From NCBI RefSeq assembly GCF_012911875.1, contig NZ_JAAXKZ010000014.1, positions 1-64,000 of the forward strand: a stretch of 64,000 nt of DNA, written 5' to 3'. The DNA comes from Pseudonocardia bannensis. GTDB lineage: Bacteria; Actinomycetota; Actinomycetes; Mycobacteriales; Pseudonocardiaceae. This document shows, in pieces, positions 23,957 through 31,980 of the stretch. Under the pieces are notes generated by a model, which saw only the letters and a program-made list of their open reading frames with translations, was not told the DNA's origin and made no database searches. Positions within the stretch are counted from its first letter, which is position 1. The number at the start of each line of letters is the position of its first letter. Made by a program: the position numbers and the translations under genes.

Positions 23957-23979
23957 CACGCCGGGCGGCGGCCACGAAG

Positions 23980-23993
23980 GGAACGATCGTTCC
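23980..23993. promoter_or_regulatory. 14-bp perfect palindrome ahead of the two-component genes
   Basis: GGAACGATCGTTCC is fully self-complementary and lies 25 bp before the start codon of the response regulator, in the only non-coding gap between der and that gene. Position and symmetry suggest an operator, most simply for autoregulation by the dimeric NarL-type regulator it precedes. This is inference. Confidence 0.5.
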
Positions 23994-24018
23994 ACAGGCC
24001 GCCGACTAGTCTCGCCGT

Positions 24019-24690
24019 ATGAAGCCGGCGGCGGGGGCACCTGGTCCGGCCCCGGTACGCGTGGTGCTGGCCGACGACGAGCCGCTGCTCCGTGCCGGGC
24101 TGCGCACCGTGCTGCAGGTCGGAGGCACGATCCGCGTCGTCGCCGAGGCGGGTGACGGTGACGCCCTGCTGGCCGCGGTCGGCGAGCACCACCCCGACGT
24201 GGTGCTCGCCGACGTGCAGATGCCCGGTACCGACGGGCTGGCCGCGTTGCGCATCCTGTGCGCCCGTCCGGACGCGCCCCCGGCCGCGGTCCTGACCACG
24301 TTCGACCTCGACGACTACGTCGCGGAGGCGCTCCGGATCGGGGTCCAGGGCTTTCTGCTCAAGGACGCCGAGCCCGACGCGCTGATCCGTGCGGTGCGCG
24401 ATCTCGCGGCCGGCGGCGCCGTGCTCGACCCGCGCATCACCGCGCGGCTTCTGCCTCGGCTGGCCGCCGGGTCCGCGCCGCCCGCGTCGGGCCGGCCGGC
24501 GGACCTGACCATGCGCGAGAACCAGGTGCTCGGACTGCTCGCCGCCGGCGAGTCGAACGCCGCGATCGCTTGCCATCTGGGCCTGGCCGAGGCCACCGTG
24601 AAGAAGTACGTCTCGGCGCTGCTGGTGAAGCTCGGTGCCCAGAACCGGGTCCAGGCCGCGCTGCTGGCACAGGGCTGGGGAGCCGGATGA
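24019..24690 (+). CDS. NarL/FixJ-family response regulator
   Basis: A 223-aa two-component regulator. The receiver has the acidic pair Asp19-Asp20, the phosphoacceptor Asp65 in VVLADVQMPG, Thr94 and Lys116 in FLLKDAE. The C-terminal LuxR-type helix-turn-helix starts near residue 160 (TMRENQVLGLLAAGESNAAI, then ATVKKYVSALLVKLGAQNR). It is phosphorylated by the kinase encoded next, whose start overlaps its stop (ATGA). Target genes unknown; the upstream palindrome may be one of its sites. Confidence 0.93.
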   Translation: MKPAAGAPGPAPVRVVLADDEPLLRAGLRTVLQVGGTIRVVAEAGDGDALLAAVGEHHPDVVLADVQMPGTDGLAALRILCARPDAPPAAVLTTFDLDDYVAEALRIGVQGFLLKDAEPDALIRAVRDLAAGGAVLDPRITARLLPRLAAGSAPPASGRPADLTMRENQVLGLLAAGESNAAIACHLGLAEATVKKYVSALLVKLGAQNRVQAALLAQGWGAG

Positions 24691-25886
24691 GGATGACGAC
24701 ATCGCGGAGGATCGGGCTCGAGCTGCTCGCCGTGCTGGTGCCGGCCTGTGCGGTGCTGCTCGGCCACCCGCCGTTCGGCTACTCGGTGGCGGCCGGTCTG
24801 GTGGGCTGCGCGCTGCTCCCGCTTCGGCACCTGTGGCCCTCGCTGGGCGTGCTCGGTGTGCTGTGGGGGCTGGTCGGGGGGCTGGGCTGGCCACCCGCGC
24901 TCGTTGCGCTGTACACGCTCGGCCGACGCAGCGGCCGGGTCTCCCGGACCTCGCCGTGGGTGGTGCTGGCCGGGCTGGCCGCGGTGCTGCCGGTACTCCT
25001 CCTGCAGGACCTGTCCTGGGCCGATCGCGTGCTGACGGTCGCCTTCACCGCACTGTGGGCCGGGGCTCCCGCCGCGATGGGGCTGCTGATCAGCACCCGG
25101 GAGCGGCTGACCGCGAGCCTGCGCGAGCTCGAGCGGGCGCGTGAGGCGATGCTGCAGGCCCGCGAGACGGCCGCCCGAGCGGAGGAGCGGTCCCGGATCG
25201 GGCGCGAGATCCACGACGCCGTCGGCCACCACGCGACGCTGATCGCGGTCGGGGCGGCGGCGCTGGCCGCGTCGACGGCCGAGCCGGAGACCCGCGAGGG
25301 AGCGGAGCGGCTGCGCGTGCTGGCCAAGCGCGCGCTGGCCGAGATGCGGGCGGCGCTCGGGTTGCTCGACGGACGGCCCGATCAGCCGGCCGGGGTGGCC
25401 GATCTGCCGGGGCTGGTCGCCAGATCCCGCGCGGCCGGGGTGCAGGCAGATCTCGTCGACGTGGGCACGTCCAGAGAGCTGCCGCCGGGACTGGACCGCG
25501 CTGTCTACCGGGTGGTGCAGGAGTCGCTCACGAACGCGGCCCGGCACGCCCCGGGTGCACCGGTCCGGATCGAGTTGTGCTGGCGGGACGCCGGCGAGCT
25601 GTCGGTCAGCGTGCACAACGACCAGGTGCCCGGGGCCGGACGTCGTCGCACCCCGGGCGGCGAGGGCTTCGGAGTGGGCGGTGCGGGCCTGGCCGGACTG
25701 GCCGAGCGGGTCGGTGCGGTCGGCGGTGAGCTGACCACGGGGCCTGGCCCGGATGGCGGATTCACGGTCCGGGCGGTGTTCCCGCTGAGCTCGGAACCCG
25801 GCGTCGTCCGGCCCCGGATCGCGTCGGGCGATGCGGCGGCGCTACGGGAGGACGGGTCGATGACTCCGGTGGGCCCGGCCGTCTGA
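24687..25886 (+). CDS. DesK/NarX-type membrane sensor histidine kinase
   Basis: A 399-aa kinase. Residues 1-135 hold about four or five hydrophobic membrane segments with almost no extracytoplasmic domain, suggesting it senses the membrane or a membrane-soluble signal. A short coiled coil (138-170) leads to the HisKA_3 dimerisation domain with the phosphoacceptor His176 in REIHDAVGHH. The HATPase_c domain has the N box QESLTNAARH near 280 and Gly-rich G boxes (GEGFGVGGAGLAGLAERV). No GAF, PAS or heme-binding domain is present, so it is not a DosS-type hypoxia sensor. Start overlaps the response regulator. Confidence 0.92.
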   Translation: MRMTTSRRIGLELLAVLVPACAVLLGHPPFGYSVAAGLVGCALLPLRHLWPSLGVLGVLWGLVGGLGWPPALVALYTLGRRSGRVSRTSPWVVLAGLAAVLPVLLLQDLSWADRVLTVAFTALWAGAPAAMGLLISTRERLTASLRELERAREAMLQARETAARAEERSRIGREIHDAVGHHATLIAVGAAALAASTAEPETREGAERLRVLAKRALAEMRAALGLLDGRPDQPAGVADLPGLVARSRAAGVQADLVDVGTSRELPPGLDRAVYRVVQESLTNAARHAPGAPVRIELCWRDAGELSVSVHNDQVPGAGRRRTPGGEGFGVGGAGLAGLAERVGAVGGELTTGPGPDGGFTVRAVFPLSSEPGVVRPRIASGDAAALREDGSMTPVGPAV

Positions 25887-25900
25887 GGGGCCTCGGCTGC

Positions 25901-26359
25901 TCAGCCGAGCCGCTGCGCCAGCCGGGACAGCAGGTCGATCAGCTTCGCCGCGTCGTCGCCCCCGAGCTCGTCGGCGACGTCCCGCTCGACCTCCTGCACC
26001 GCCGGGGCCAGCCGGCCGTGCAACTCGCGGCCGTGATCGGAGAGGAAGACGAGCACCCGGCGGCGGTCCGCGTCGTCGACCCGCCGGTAGACCAGGGCGG
26101 CGTCGACGAGCCGGTCGACGATCTTGGTCAGGGTGGGCGCCGGGACCATCACGTACCCGGCGATCTCCGTCATCGGGTGGCCCGCGCCGTCGGCGAGAAG
26201 TTCCAGCACCCGCCACTGGTCCAGCGTGGGCGCGCCCGGTGGGGTGCCGAGGACGCCCTCGATCCGGCGGGCCACGCGCTGCTCCACCTGGCTGAGCAGG
26301 CGGCCGAGCGTGGCGGCGGTGGTGCCGGACGTCGTGACCGGACCTACCCCTGGCGACAC
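25901..26359 (-). CDS. MarR-family transcriptional regulator
   Basis: A 152-aa winged-helix regulator. Helices around residues 48-75 (PTLDQWRVLELLADGAGHPM) and the wing with YRRVDDADRRRVLVFLSDHG (the D-x-R signature) identify the family. It is divergent from the AmiC-like gene across 108 bp holding a GACAGTG/CACTGTC inverted repeat, so it probably controls the amide cluster, itself or both. Ligand unknown. Confidence 0.88.
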   Translation of the reverse strand: MSPGVGPVTTSGTTAATLGRLLSQVEQRVARRIEGVLGTPPGAPTLDQWRVLELLADGAGHPMTEIAGYVMVPAPTLTKIVDRLVDAALVYRRVDDADRRRVLVFLSDHGRELHGRLAPAVQEVERDVADELGGDDAAKLIDLLSRLAQRLG

Positions 26360-26386
26360 CTGCGCCCCCCATTTCGGATCGAGTCA

Positions 26387-26422
26387 GACAGTGACTACAT
26401 CGCTCTCATCGTAAACACTGTC
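26387..26422. promoter_or_regulatory. inverted repeat in the MarR/AmiC divergent promoter
   Basis: GACAGTG (26387-26393) and CACTGTC (26416-26422) are perfect inverted arms 22 bp apart. They lie in an AT-richer patch between two divergent genes, consistent with a binding site for the MarR protein overlapping both promoters. Confidence 0.4.
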
Positions 26423-26467
26423 ACGCGGAAGGGGGCACCTCGGAGTATCCCGCCGGGGAGGTGGTCG

Positions 26468-27559
26468 ATGCAGCGCCTGGAGACGGCGGCGCGCCGTCGG
26501 CGTCTCGACGTGGCCTTCGTGGTGCCGCGAAGCGGGCCGGCGGGAATCTTCGGGCCGTCCTGCGAGGCCTGCGGCCGGCTGGCGGCCGAGGAGATCAACG
26601 CCGACGGCGGCGTGCTGGGTCGCGAGCTTCGGCTGCGCCTGGTCGACGGCGGTCGTCCGCCCGCTCAGGTCGCCTGCGAGGTCGCCCGGCTCGTCGAGGC
26701 GGGCGCCGTCCAGGCCGTCAGCGGCTGGCACATCTCGGCCGTACGCCAGGAACTGACGCCGGTCGTCGCCGGGCGGGTGCCCTACGTCTACACACCGCTC
26801 TACGAGGGCGGCGAGCGGACCCCGGGGGTGTTCCTCGCGGGGGAGACCCCGGATCGTCAGCTGCTGCCGGCGATGCGCTGGATGTCGCGGGAACTGGGCG
26901 TGCGCACCTGGTGCGTCGTCGGTGACGACTACGTCTGGCCGCGGATGTCCGCCCGTGCCGCGCGCCGGTACGCGCTCGACTCCCCGGACGTCCAGGTCCT
27001 CGACGAGGTGTTCGTCCCGCTCGGAACAGAGGACTTCGGGCCCTCGCTGGCCCGGGTGGAGCGCAGTGGAGCCGACGGGGTGCTGATGTTCCTGGTCGGC
27101 TCGGACGCGGTGCGGTTCAACCGGCTGTTCGCAGCGGCCGGGCTCGACCGCCGGTGCGTCCGGCTCAGCCCGCTGATGGAGGAGAACATGCTGCTCGCCA
27201 CGGGCGCCGAGAACACCCGGCAGCTCTACGCCGCGGCGGGGTTCTTCGAAACGCTGGCGACGTCGCGCGGGTTGGACTTCTCCGGCCGCTACGTGGACCG
27301 ATTCGGAGTCGACGCCCCGGTCCTGAACTCGCTGGGCGAATCCTGCTACGAGGGGCTGACGCTGCTCTCCCGGCTGGCGGGTCGGGCCGCGAGCCTGGAG
27401 CTGGACGAGCTGTCCGCCGCTGCGCAGACGCTGGTGTACGAGAGTCCACGTGGCGTCGTTCGGATGGCCGGGAACCACCTGCTGCAGAGCGTCCACCTGG
27501 CGAGGGCGGACGGGTTGGAGTTCGACGTCATCGCCGAGCTGACGCGGGCACCCGGCTGA
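26468..27559 (+). CDS. AmiC-like amide-sensing periplasmic-binding-fold protein
   Basis: A 363-aa type I periplasmic-binding-protein fold (Peripla_BP_5/6) without a signal peptide, so probably cytosolic like AmiC of Pseudomonas. The beginning (LDVAFVVPRSGPAGIFGPSC), the AAEEINADGGVLGR segment near residue 45 and the ESPRGVV near the end match AmiC/FmdC/UrtA-type proteins. AmiC binds short amides and releases the antiterminator AmiR. Here it precedes fmdB and fmdA, so it may sense formamide or acetamide. No amiR-like gene is nearby. The ATG at 26468 follows a GGGGAGG ribosome site. Confidence 0.82.
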   Translation: MQRLETAARRRRLDVAFVVPRSGPAGIFGPSCEACGRLAAEEINADGGVLGRELRLRLVDGGRPPAQVACEVARLVEAGAVQAVSGWHISAVRQELTPVVAGRVPYVYTPLYEGGERTPGVFLAGETPDRQLLPAMRWMSRELGVRTWCVVGDDYVWPRMSARAARRYALDSPDVQVLDEVFVPLGTEDFGPSLARVERSGADGVLMFLVGSDAVRFNRLFAAAGLDRRCVRLSPLMEENMLLATGAENTRQLYAAAGFFETLATSRGLDFSGRYVDRFGVDAPVLNSLGESCYEGLTLLSRLAGRAASLELDELSAAAQTLVYESPRGVVRMAGNHLLQSVHLARADGLEFDVIAELTRAPG

Positions 27560-27634
27560 GGCCCGGCCTTGACCAGAGGCTGTCATTCCGAATAGTTTCA
27601 CTCGGCAGTACCTGTCGGTGACCGGGAGGCGCCC

Positions 27635-27934
27635 GTGCCCACCTACGCCTATCACTGTCCGAACTGCGGTGGCTTCGACCTCGTGCGGCCGATGTCCGAG
27701 GTGGATGCCGTGGCGGTGTGCCCGGGCTGCGGGATGCGGGGCCGCCGGGTGTTCGGTGCACCGGCGCTGCGGCGCATGGACGCGCGCCTGCGCCGGGCCC
27801 TCGACGCGGGGGAGCGCAGTGCCGACTCCCCGCAGGTCGTGACGGCGGTGCCGCCACGGTCGGCCGACCGGCGGCCCGGCCGGGCGACGCGCTACACGAC
27901 CGACCCGCGGCACGCCCGGCTGCCGCGTCCCTGA
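27635..27934 (+). CDS. fmdB: FmdB-type zinc-ribbon protein
   Basis: A 99-aa protein beginning with the FmdB regulatory-domain zinc ribbon MPTYAYHCPNCGG; Cys8, Cys11, Cys29 and Cys32 form the metal site. The rest is a basic, Arg/Pro-rich tail. FmdB proteins accompany formamidase genes and are thought to regulate them. It sits 75 nt after the AmiC-like gene and 39 nt before fmdA, an apparent operon. Confidence 0.88.
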   Translation: MPTYAYHCPNCGGFDLVRPMSEVDAVAVCPGCGMRGRRVFGAPALRRMDARLRRALDAGERSADSPQVVTAVPPRSADRRPGRATRYTTDPRHARLPRP

Positions 27935-27973
27935 TCCGCACCCGTTCGACAACCCGAGCGTCGGAGGTCCCCC

Positions 27974-29221
27974 ATGCCCGATGTCGTCTTCAGCGTCGAC
28001 CAGGCCAAGTCGATGCGCGACCAGGCGGTGCCCGGTCACAACCGCTGGCACCCCGACATCCCTGCGGCGGTCACGGTGCAGCCCGGCTCCTCGATCCGCG
28101 TCGAGTGCCGGGAGTGGACCGACGGGCAGATCGGCAACAACGACTCGGCCAACGACGTGCGCGACGTCCAACTCGACGGCTGCCACATGCTGTCGGGCCC
28201 GATCGCGATCGAGGGTGCCGAGCCGGGCGACCTGCTCGTCGTCGACATCCTCGACCTCGGGCCCGTGCCCCAGGAGGTCGGCGACGCGCCCGGCCAGGGT
28301 TGGGGCTACACCGGCATCTTCGCCAAGCAGAACGGCGGCGGTTTCCTGACCGACCACTTCCCCGACGCGTACAAGGCGATCTGGGACTTCAGCGGGCAGA
28401 AGGCGACCTCGCGGCACATCCCCGGGGTGAGTTTCACCGGCATCACGCACCCGGGGCTGTTCGGTACCGCGCCCTCGGCCGAGCTGCTGGCCCGCTGGAA
28501 CGCCCGCGAGCGGGCGCTGATCGCGACCGACCCGGACCGGGTGCCGCCGCTCGCCTTGCCCCCGCTGGAGAACGCGGTGCTGGGCGGCACCGCCGAGGGC
28601 GACCTGCTGGCCGCGATCGGGCGCGACGGCGCGCGCACCGTGCCGGCCCGGGAGAACGGCGGCAACCACGACATCAAGAACTTCACCCGCGGCTCGCGCG
28701 TGTTCTATCCCGTGCACGTGCCCGGGGCGATGTTCTCGGGCGGCGACCTGCACTTCAGTCAGGGCGACGGCGAGATCACCTTCTGCGGCGCCATCGAGAT
28801 GGGCGGGTTCATCGACTTCCACGTCGACCTGATCAAGGGCGGCATGCAGACCTACGGGGTGACGACGAACCCGATCCTGATGCCGGGCAACGTGGAGCCG
28901 CGGTACTCGGAGTTCGTCACGTTCATCGGCATCGGGGTCGACCACGAGACGGACACCAACCTCTACAACGACGCGACCGTCGCCTACCGCAACGCCTGTC
29001 TCAATGCGATCGAGTACCTCAAGAAGTTCGGCTACAGCGGGCCCCAGGCGTACCTGCTGCTGGGCGCGGCGCCGATCGAGGGGCGGGTGTCCGGCGTCGT
29101 CGACATCCCCAACGCGTGCTGCTCGCTCTACCTGCCGACCGCGATCTTCGACGTCGACATCCGGCCGTCCGCGTCGGGGCCGGTCGCGGTCGATCGCGGT
29201 GGCTGCGCGGTCTCCACGTGA
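27974..29221 (+). CDS. fmdA: formamidase (FmdA/AmdA family)
   Basis: A 415-aa acetamidase/formamidase family enzyme hydrolysing formamide to formate and ammonia. Recognisable family segments are HNRWHPDIPAAVTVQPGSS near residue 22, PGVSFTGITHPGLFG near 153, RENGGNHDIKNFTRG near 228 and GDLHFSQGDGEITFCG near 255. Full length for the family. With the AmiC-like sensor and FmdB it forms a nitrogen-scavenging unit. Confidence 0.94.
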   Translation: MPDVVFSVDQAKSMRDQAVPGHNRWHPDIPAAVTVQPGSSIRVECREWTDGQIGNNDSANDVRDVQLDGCHMLSGPIAIEGAEPGDLLVVDILDLGPVPQEVGDAPGQGWGYTGIFAKQNGGGFLTDHFPDAYKAIWDFSGQKATSRHIPGVSFTGITHPGLFGTAPSAELLARWNARERALIATDPDRVPPLALPPLENAVLGGTAEGDLLAAIGRDGARTVPARENGGNHDIKNFTRGSRVFYPVHVPGAMFSGGDLHFSQGDGEITFCGAIEMGGFIDFHVDLIKGGMQTYGVTTNPILMPGNVEPRYSEFVTFIGIGVDHETDTNLYNDATVAYRNACLNAIEYLKKFGYSGPQAYLLLGAAPIEGRVSGVVDIPNACCSLYLPTAIFDVDIRPSASGPVAVDRGGCAVST

Positions 29222-29290
29222 CGGGGATTGCGGGGCCACGATTCAGCGCAGCACCATCGATGCGGGGGGCCACGAGAGCGAGGAGGCGCC

Positions 29291-30331
29291 ATGACCGGCC
29301 CTGACGCACCGTACGAGGTCCACGAGATCGCGAACTTCACCCTCGAATGCGGTGAGACGCTGCGGCCCGCACGGGTCGCCTACCAAACCTACGGAACGCT
29401 CAACGACGACAAGTCGAACGCGATCGTGTATCCGACCTGGTACTCCGGGCGACACTGGGACAACGAATGGCTGATCGGGCGGGGCATGGCGCTCGACCCG
29501 GACCGCTGGTTCATCATCGTGCCGAACATGCTCGGCAACGGGCTGTCGTCCTCGCCGTCGAACACGCCGCCACCCTGGGATCGGGCCCGGTTCCCGAGGG
29601 TCTCGGTGCGCGACAACGTCGCCTCGCAGTACCGGCTGGTGACCGAGGTGTTCGGGATCGAGACCCTGCCGTTGGTGCTCGGCTGGTCCATGGGCGCCGG
29701 CCAGAGTTTCCAGTGGGCGGTCAGCCATCCGGAGATGGTGCAGCGGATCCTGCCGTTCTGCGGGTCCGCACGGACCGCCCCGCACAACAGGGTCTTCCTC
29801 GAGGGGGTCAAGGCCGCGCTGACCGCGGACTGCGCCTTCGAGGGTGGGTGGTACTCGCCCGAACTGCTACCGGTCACCGGCCTGCGCGCCGCCGCCCGGG
29901 TCTACGCCGGATGGGGCTACTCGCAGGCCTTCTACTGGGACGAGGTGTGGCGCGAACTCGGCTACACCTCCTTGGAGGACTTCCTCGTCGGCTTCTGGGA
30001 GGGCTTCTTCCTGGACGACCGCGATCCCGACAACCTGCTCACGATGCTCGACACGTGGTGGCACGGCGACGTGGGCACCACGCCCGGGTTCTCCTCCACG
30101 GAGGAGGCTCTCGCCTCCATTCGGGCGCGCGCGATCGTGATGCCGGCGGAGAAGGACCTCTACTTCCCGCCCGAGGACGAGGAGTGGGAGGTCTCCCACA
30201 TGCCGAACGCCGAGCTGCGGGTGATACCCGGCGTCTGGGGCCACTTCGCCGGCGCCGGACAGAACCCGGCAGACACGGCGGTCATCGACGCCGCGGTCGC
30301 GGAGCTGCTCAGTGCGGATCCGGGGAAGTGA
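29291..30331 (+). CDS. alpha/beta hydrolase, homoserine O-acetyltransferase (MetX)-like
   Basis: A 346-aa alpha/beta-hydrolase of the MetX-related group. The nucleophile elbow GWSMGA carries Ser133, and the C-terminal GVWGHFAGAGQNP has the catalytic His. The NMLGNGLSSSPSN loop is typical of MetX-like enzymes. True MetX is unlikely, because the gene follows fmdA by 70 nt and lacks methionine-pathway neighbours; hydrolysis or acyl transfer on an amide-derived substrate is more probable. The ATG at 29291 is preceded by GAGGAGG. Confidence 0.83.
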   Translation: MTGPDAPYEVHEIANFTLECGETLRPARVAYQTYGTLNDDKSNAIVYPTWYSGRHWDNEWLIGRGMALDPDRWFIIVPNMLGNGLSSSPSNTPPPWDRARFPRVSVRDNVASQYRLVTEVFGIETLPLVLGWSMGAGQSFQWAVSHPEMVQRILPFCGSARTAPHNRVFLEGVKAALTADCAFEGGWYSPELLPVTGLRAAARVYAGWGYSQAFYWDEVWRELGYTSLEDFLVGFWEGFFLDDRDPDNLLTMLDTWWHGDVGTTPGFSSTEEALASIRARAIVMPAEKDLYFPPEDEEWEVSHMPNAELRVIPGVWGHFAGAGQNPADTAVIDAAVAELLSADPGK

Positions 30332-30560
30332 GAGGTTGGGCTACTCGTCGGTACCCACGAAAGTCGCCCCTGCCGAGGCGACCGAGGGCGGTGGTCACAC
30401 GGGACCTGATCGTCGAAACTGGACATGCCCGCCGCGGGTGCCCTCGCGGTCGGTATCCAGCAAGCGTGCAGGCCAGCGAGCTAGGGGGGAGCTGACGACC
30501 GGCCGGTAGGGGACTCCGATCTGCGGTGCGGTAGTCTGATCGAGCCCCCAAGGGGGCGGC

Positions 30561-30634
<74 letters not shown>

Positions 30635-30640
30635 CGGTCT

Positions 30641-30676
30641 GATGGGCGGTGTCTTTCGACGGGGACACCGCCCATC
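30641..30676 (+). terminator. terminator hairpin behind tRNA-Pro
   Basis: GATGGGCGGTGTC (30641-30653) and GACACCGCCCATC (30664-30676) form a perfect 13-bp stem with a 10-nt loop starting TTT, 6 nt after the tRNA. No T tract follows. Confidence 0.75.
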
Positions 30677-31097
30677 GGCATATCTGGGCAGCGAGAACAG
30701 TGCGCGGGCCGGACCTCATCGGGTCCTGGTGTCGCGGCAACGAAGTTCGTTGACCGAGGCCCCGATGACCAGCCCCTGCCCGCAGCGCCGCGCCAGCGCC
30801 ACCATCCGGTCGGAGGCCATGCTCCCGGTGGCACCCGCGTCGCCCCGGGCGGGGTCGGCGTCGTCGTGGACCATCCGCAGCATGATGGCCACCACGGCCG
30901 GCTACAGCTGCCGTCCCAGCACAAAGGCCCCACATGTGGCCCGGCATCATCCGCCCCGGATGAGGTGGTCGTAGCGACGCTGGCCCCGGGATCAGACACC
31001 CGGCGCGGTCACGCGGCGGTGGCGTCGCGCGACGCCCGTCGGGCGCATATCCGCGCCCAGCGGTTGTCGCTCGTCAGCCCGCCGCCGTGGCCGGCTC
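30677..31097. other. 421-nt region behind tRNA-Pro, boundary of the accessory island
   Basis: No integrase, att duplication or recognised gene is visible. A 55-codon frame on the minus strand (30716-30883) has GC-biased third positions and may be a gene fragment. The rest shows stops in all frames at the expected density. It marks the switch from the formamidase block to the stress-gene island. Confidence 0.5.
30716..30883 (-). CDS. short open frame, possible gene fragment
   Basis: A 55-aa frame starting MLRMVHDDADPARG and containing LARRCGQGLVIGASVNELR. Codon third positions are mostly G or C, as in real genes of this genome, until the last ten codons. No homology recognised and no clear ribosome site. 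It could be a remnant of a larger deleted gene or a chance frame. Confidence 0.25.
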   Translation of the reverse strand: MLRMVHDDADPARGDAGATGSMASDRMVALARRCGQGLVIGASVNELRCRDTRTR

Positions 31098-31559
31098 TCA
31101 GCGGTCGAGCCGTTCGATCGTCACCCTGCCCGGTCGCAGAGGGAGGCGCCTGCCGGTGACCTCCTCCACCGGCAACCGGATGAACAACCGCCCGGAGCCT
31201 GGAGCCCAGGTCTCGAGGTGGAGTCGCTCGATTCGGTGCGCCTGCTCAGGATCGTCGACGACCTCTGCGGTGCCGGTGATCAGCACGCTCCACCCGGTAT
31301 GAATCGCCTCCTCGACATCGTCCGCTTCGAAGGAGACCTGCCTGCCCTCGCGTACTGCGGTGAGCTTTTCGCCCGGCCCGGTGCTGAACACGATCGTTTC
31401 TCCGTCGAGGACGAAGTTGACGGGCAGCACGACGACAGCTCCGGTCGATGTAGCCCAGGCCACCCGTCCAATGGCGACGGTCGAGAGCAGCGCGAGGCAG
31501 GCATCGCGGTCGAGAGTCTCGAGGGGTCGTTCGTCCGGGGAGCCCGGGCCCTTGTTCAT
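31098..31559 (-). CDS. pyridoxamine 5'-phosphate oxidase-fold protein (split-barrel, Rv0080/DosR-type)
   Basis: A 153-aa split beta-barrel flavin- or F420-binding-fold protein. LLSTVAIGRVAWATSTGAVVVLPVNF near residue 20 (quoted in part: IGRVAWATSTGAV), GEKLTAVREGRQVSFE near 70 and GWSVLITGTAEVV near 97 are typical of the family. The ATG at 31559 is chosen over one 15 nt upstream because GGAGGAGAGGG sits between them as ribosome site. Members of this family belong to the mycobacterial DosR regulon. It is divergent from a flavodoxin gene and has a DosR-box-like palindrome 67 bp upstream. Confidence 0.85.
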   Translation of the reverse strand: MNKGPGSPDERPLETLDRDACLALLSTVAIGRVAWATSTGAVVVLPVNFVLDGETIVFSTGPGEKLTAVREGRQVSFEADDVEEAIHTGWSVLITGTAEVVDDPEQAHRIERLHLETWAPGSGRLFIRLPVEEVTGRRLPLRPGRVTIERLDR

Positions 31560-31625
31560 CGCCCTCTCCTCCATTGCGCGTCATCGGACGGTCCTCGACG
31601 GTAGAGCGCCGGGCAGAGCCGTCCA

Positions 31626-31639
31626 GGGCCGGAAGACCC
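31626..31639 (-). promoter_or_regulatory. DosR-box-like palindrome
   Basis: Read on the minus strand the site is GGGTCTTCCGGCCC, close to mycobacterial DosR sites of the GGGACTTTCGGCCC type. It lies 67 bp before the start of the split-barrel protein gene. Regulator identity is inference. Confidence 0.42.
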
Positions 31640-31731
31640 GCTCTGGGAGGCCGCGGAGCATCCGGATTTGGACCTTCCCACCATCTGGCCCTCGCGGCCT
31701 CCGTTGCTGGCTTCGGCCCGACGTTGATGAG

Positions 31732-31769
31732 TCGCCGAGCGCCTGACTGGTCGCTGAGCGCCTGACTGG
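31732..31769 (+). repeat. 19-bp tandem direct repeat
   Basis: TCGCCGAGCGCCTGACTGG (31732-31750) is followed directly by TCGCTGAGCGCCTGACTGG (31751-31769), one mismatch in 19. It lies midway in a divergent promoter region. Confidence 0.9.
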
Positions 31770-31907
31770 AGGAGCAGCCCTGAGGGGGGTCCCGCCTGAT
31801 CGTGGCTGTCCGCGTCGCCCGGTTTTCTCGTGCGGCTGCAGCTGACCGAGCTGCAGGTCCTGGTGTGTGGGCTACTGGGCGGAGGCCGCTGGAAGCCCTT
31901 CGGAAGG

Positions 31908-31921
31908 GGGACCATCGGCTC
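31908..31921 (+). promoter_or_regulatory. DosR-box-like palindrome
   Basis: GGGACCATCGGCTC differs from the GGGNC-N4-GNCCC pattern at one position (T for C at 31920) and lies 60 bp before the flavodoxin start codon. Confidence 0.35.
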
Positions 31922-31980
31922 TTCGACCGACCGGAATGTGCGCGAATGCTGGAGATCAGATCCGGACCCGGAGGTGGGTC

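Larger units (their letters stand above)
31560..31980. other. 421-nt divergent promoter region
   Basis: Lies between the split-barrel protein (minus) and the flavodoxin (plus). It holds two DosR-box-like palindromes (31626-31639 and 31908-31921), one facing each gene, and a 19-bp tandem repeat (31732-31769). Frames extending the flavodoxin upstream are probably not translated. Confidence 0.6.

Noticed and set aside
24019-25886. Two-component pair considered as the DosR-DosS system of the island
   Set aside because: The kinase has only membrane helices in front of HisKA_3 and no GAF domains or heme site. The pair lies outside the island and no DosR-like box precedes it.
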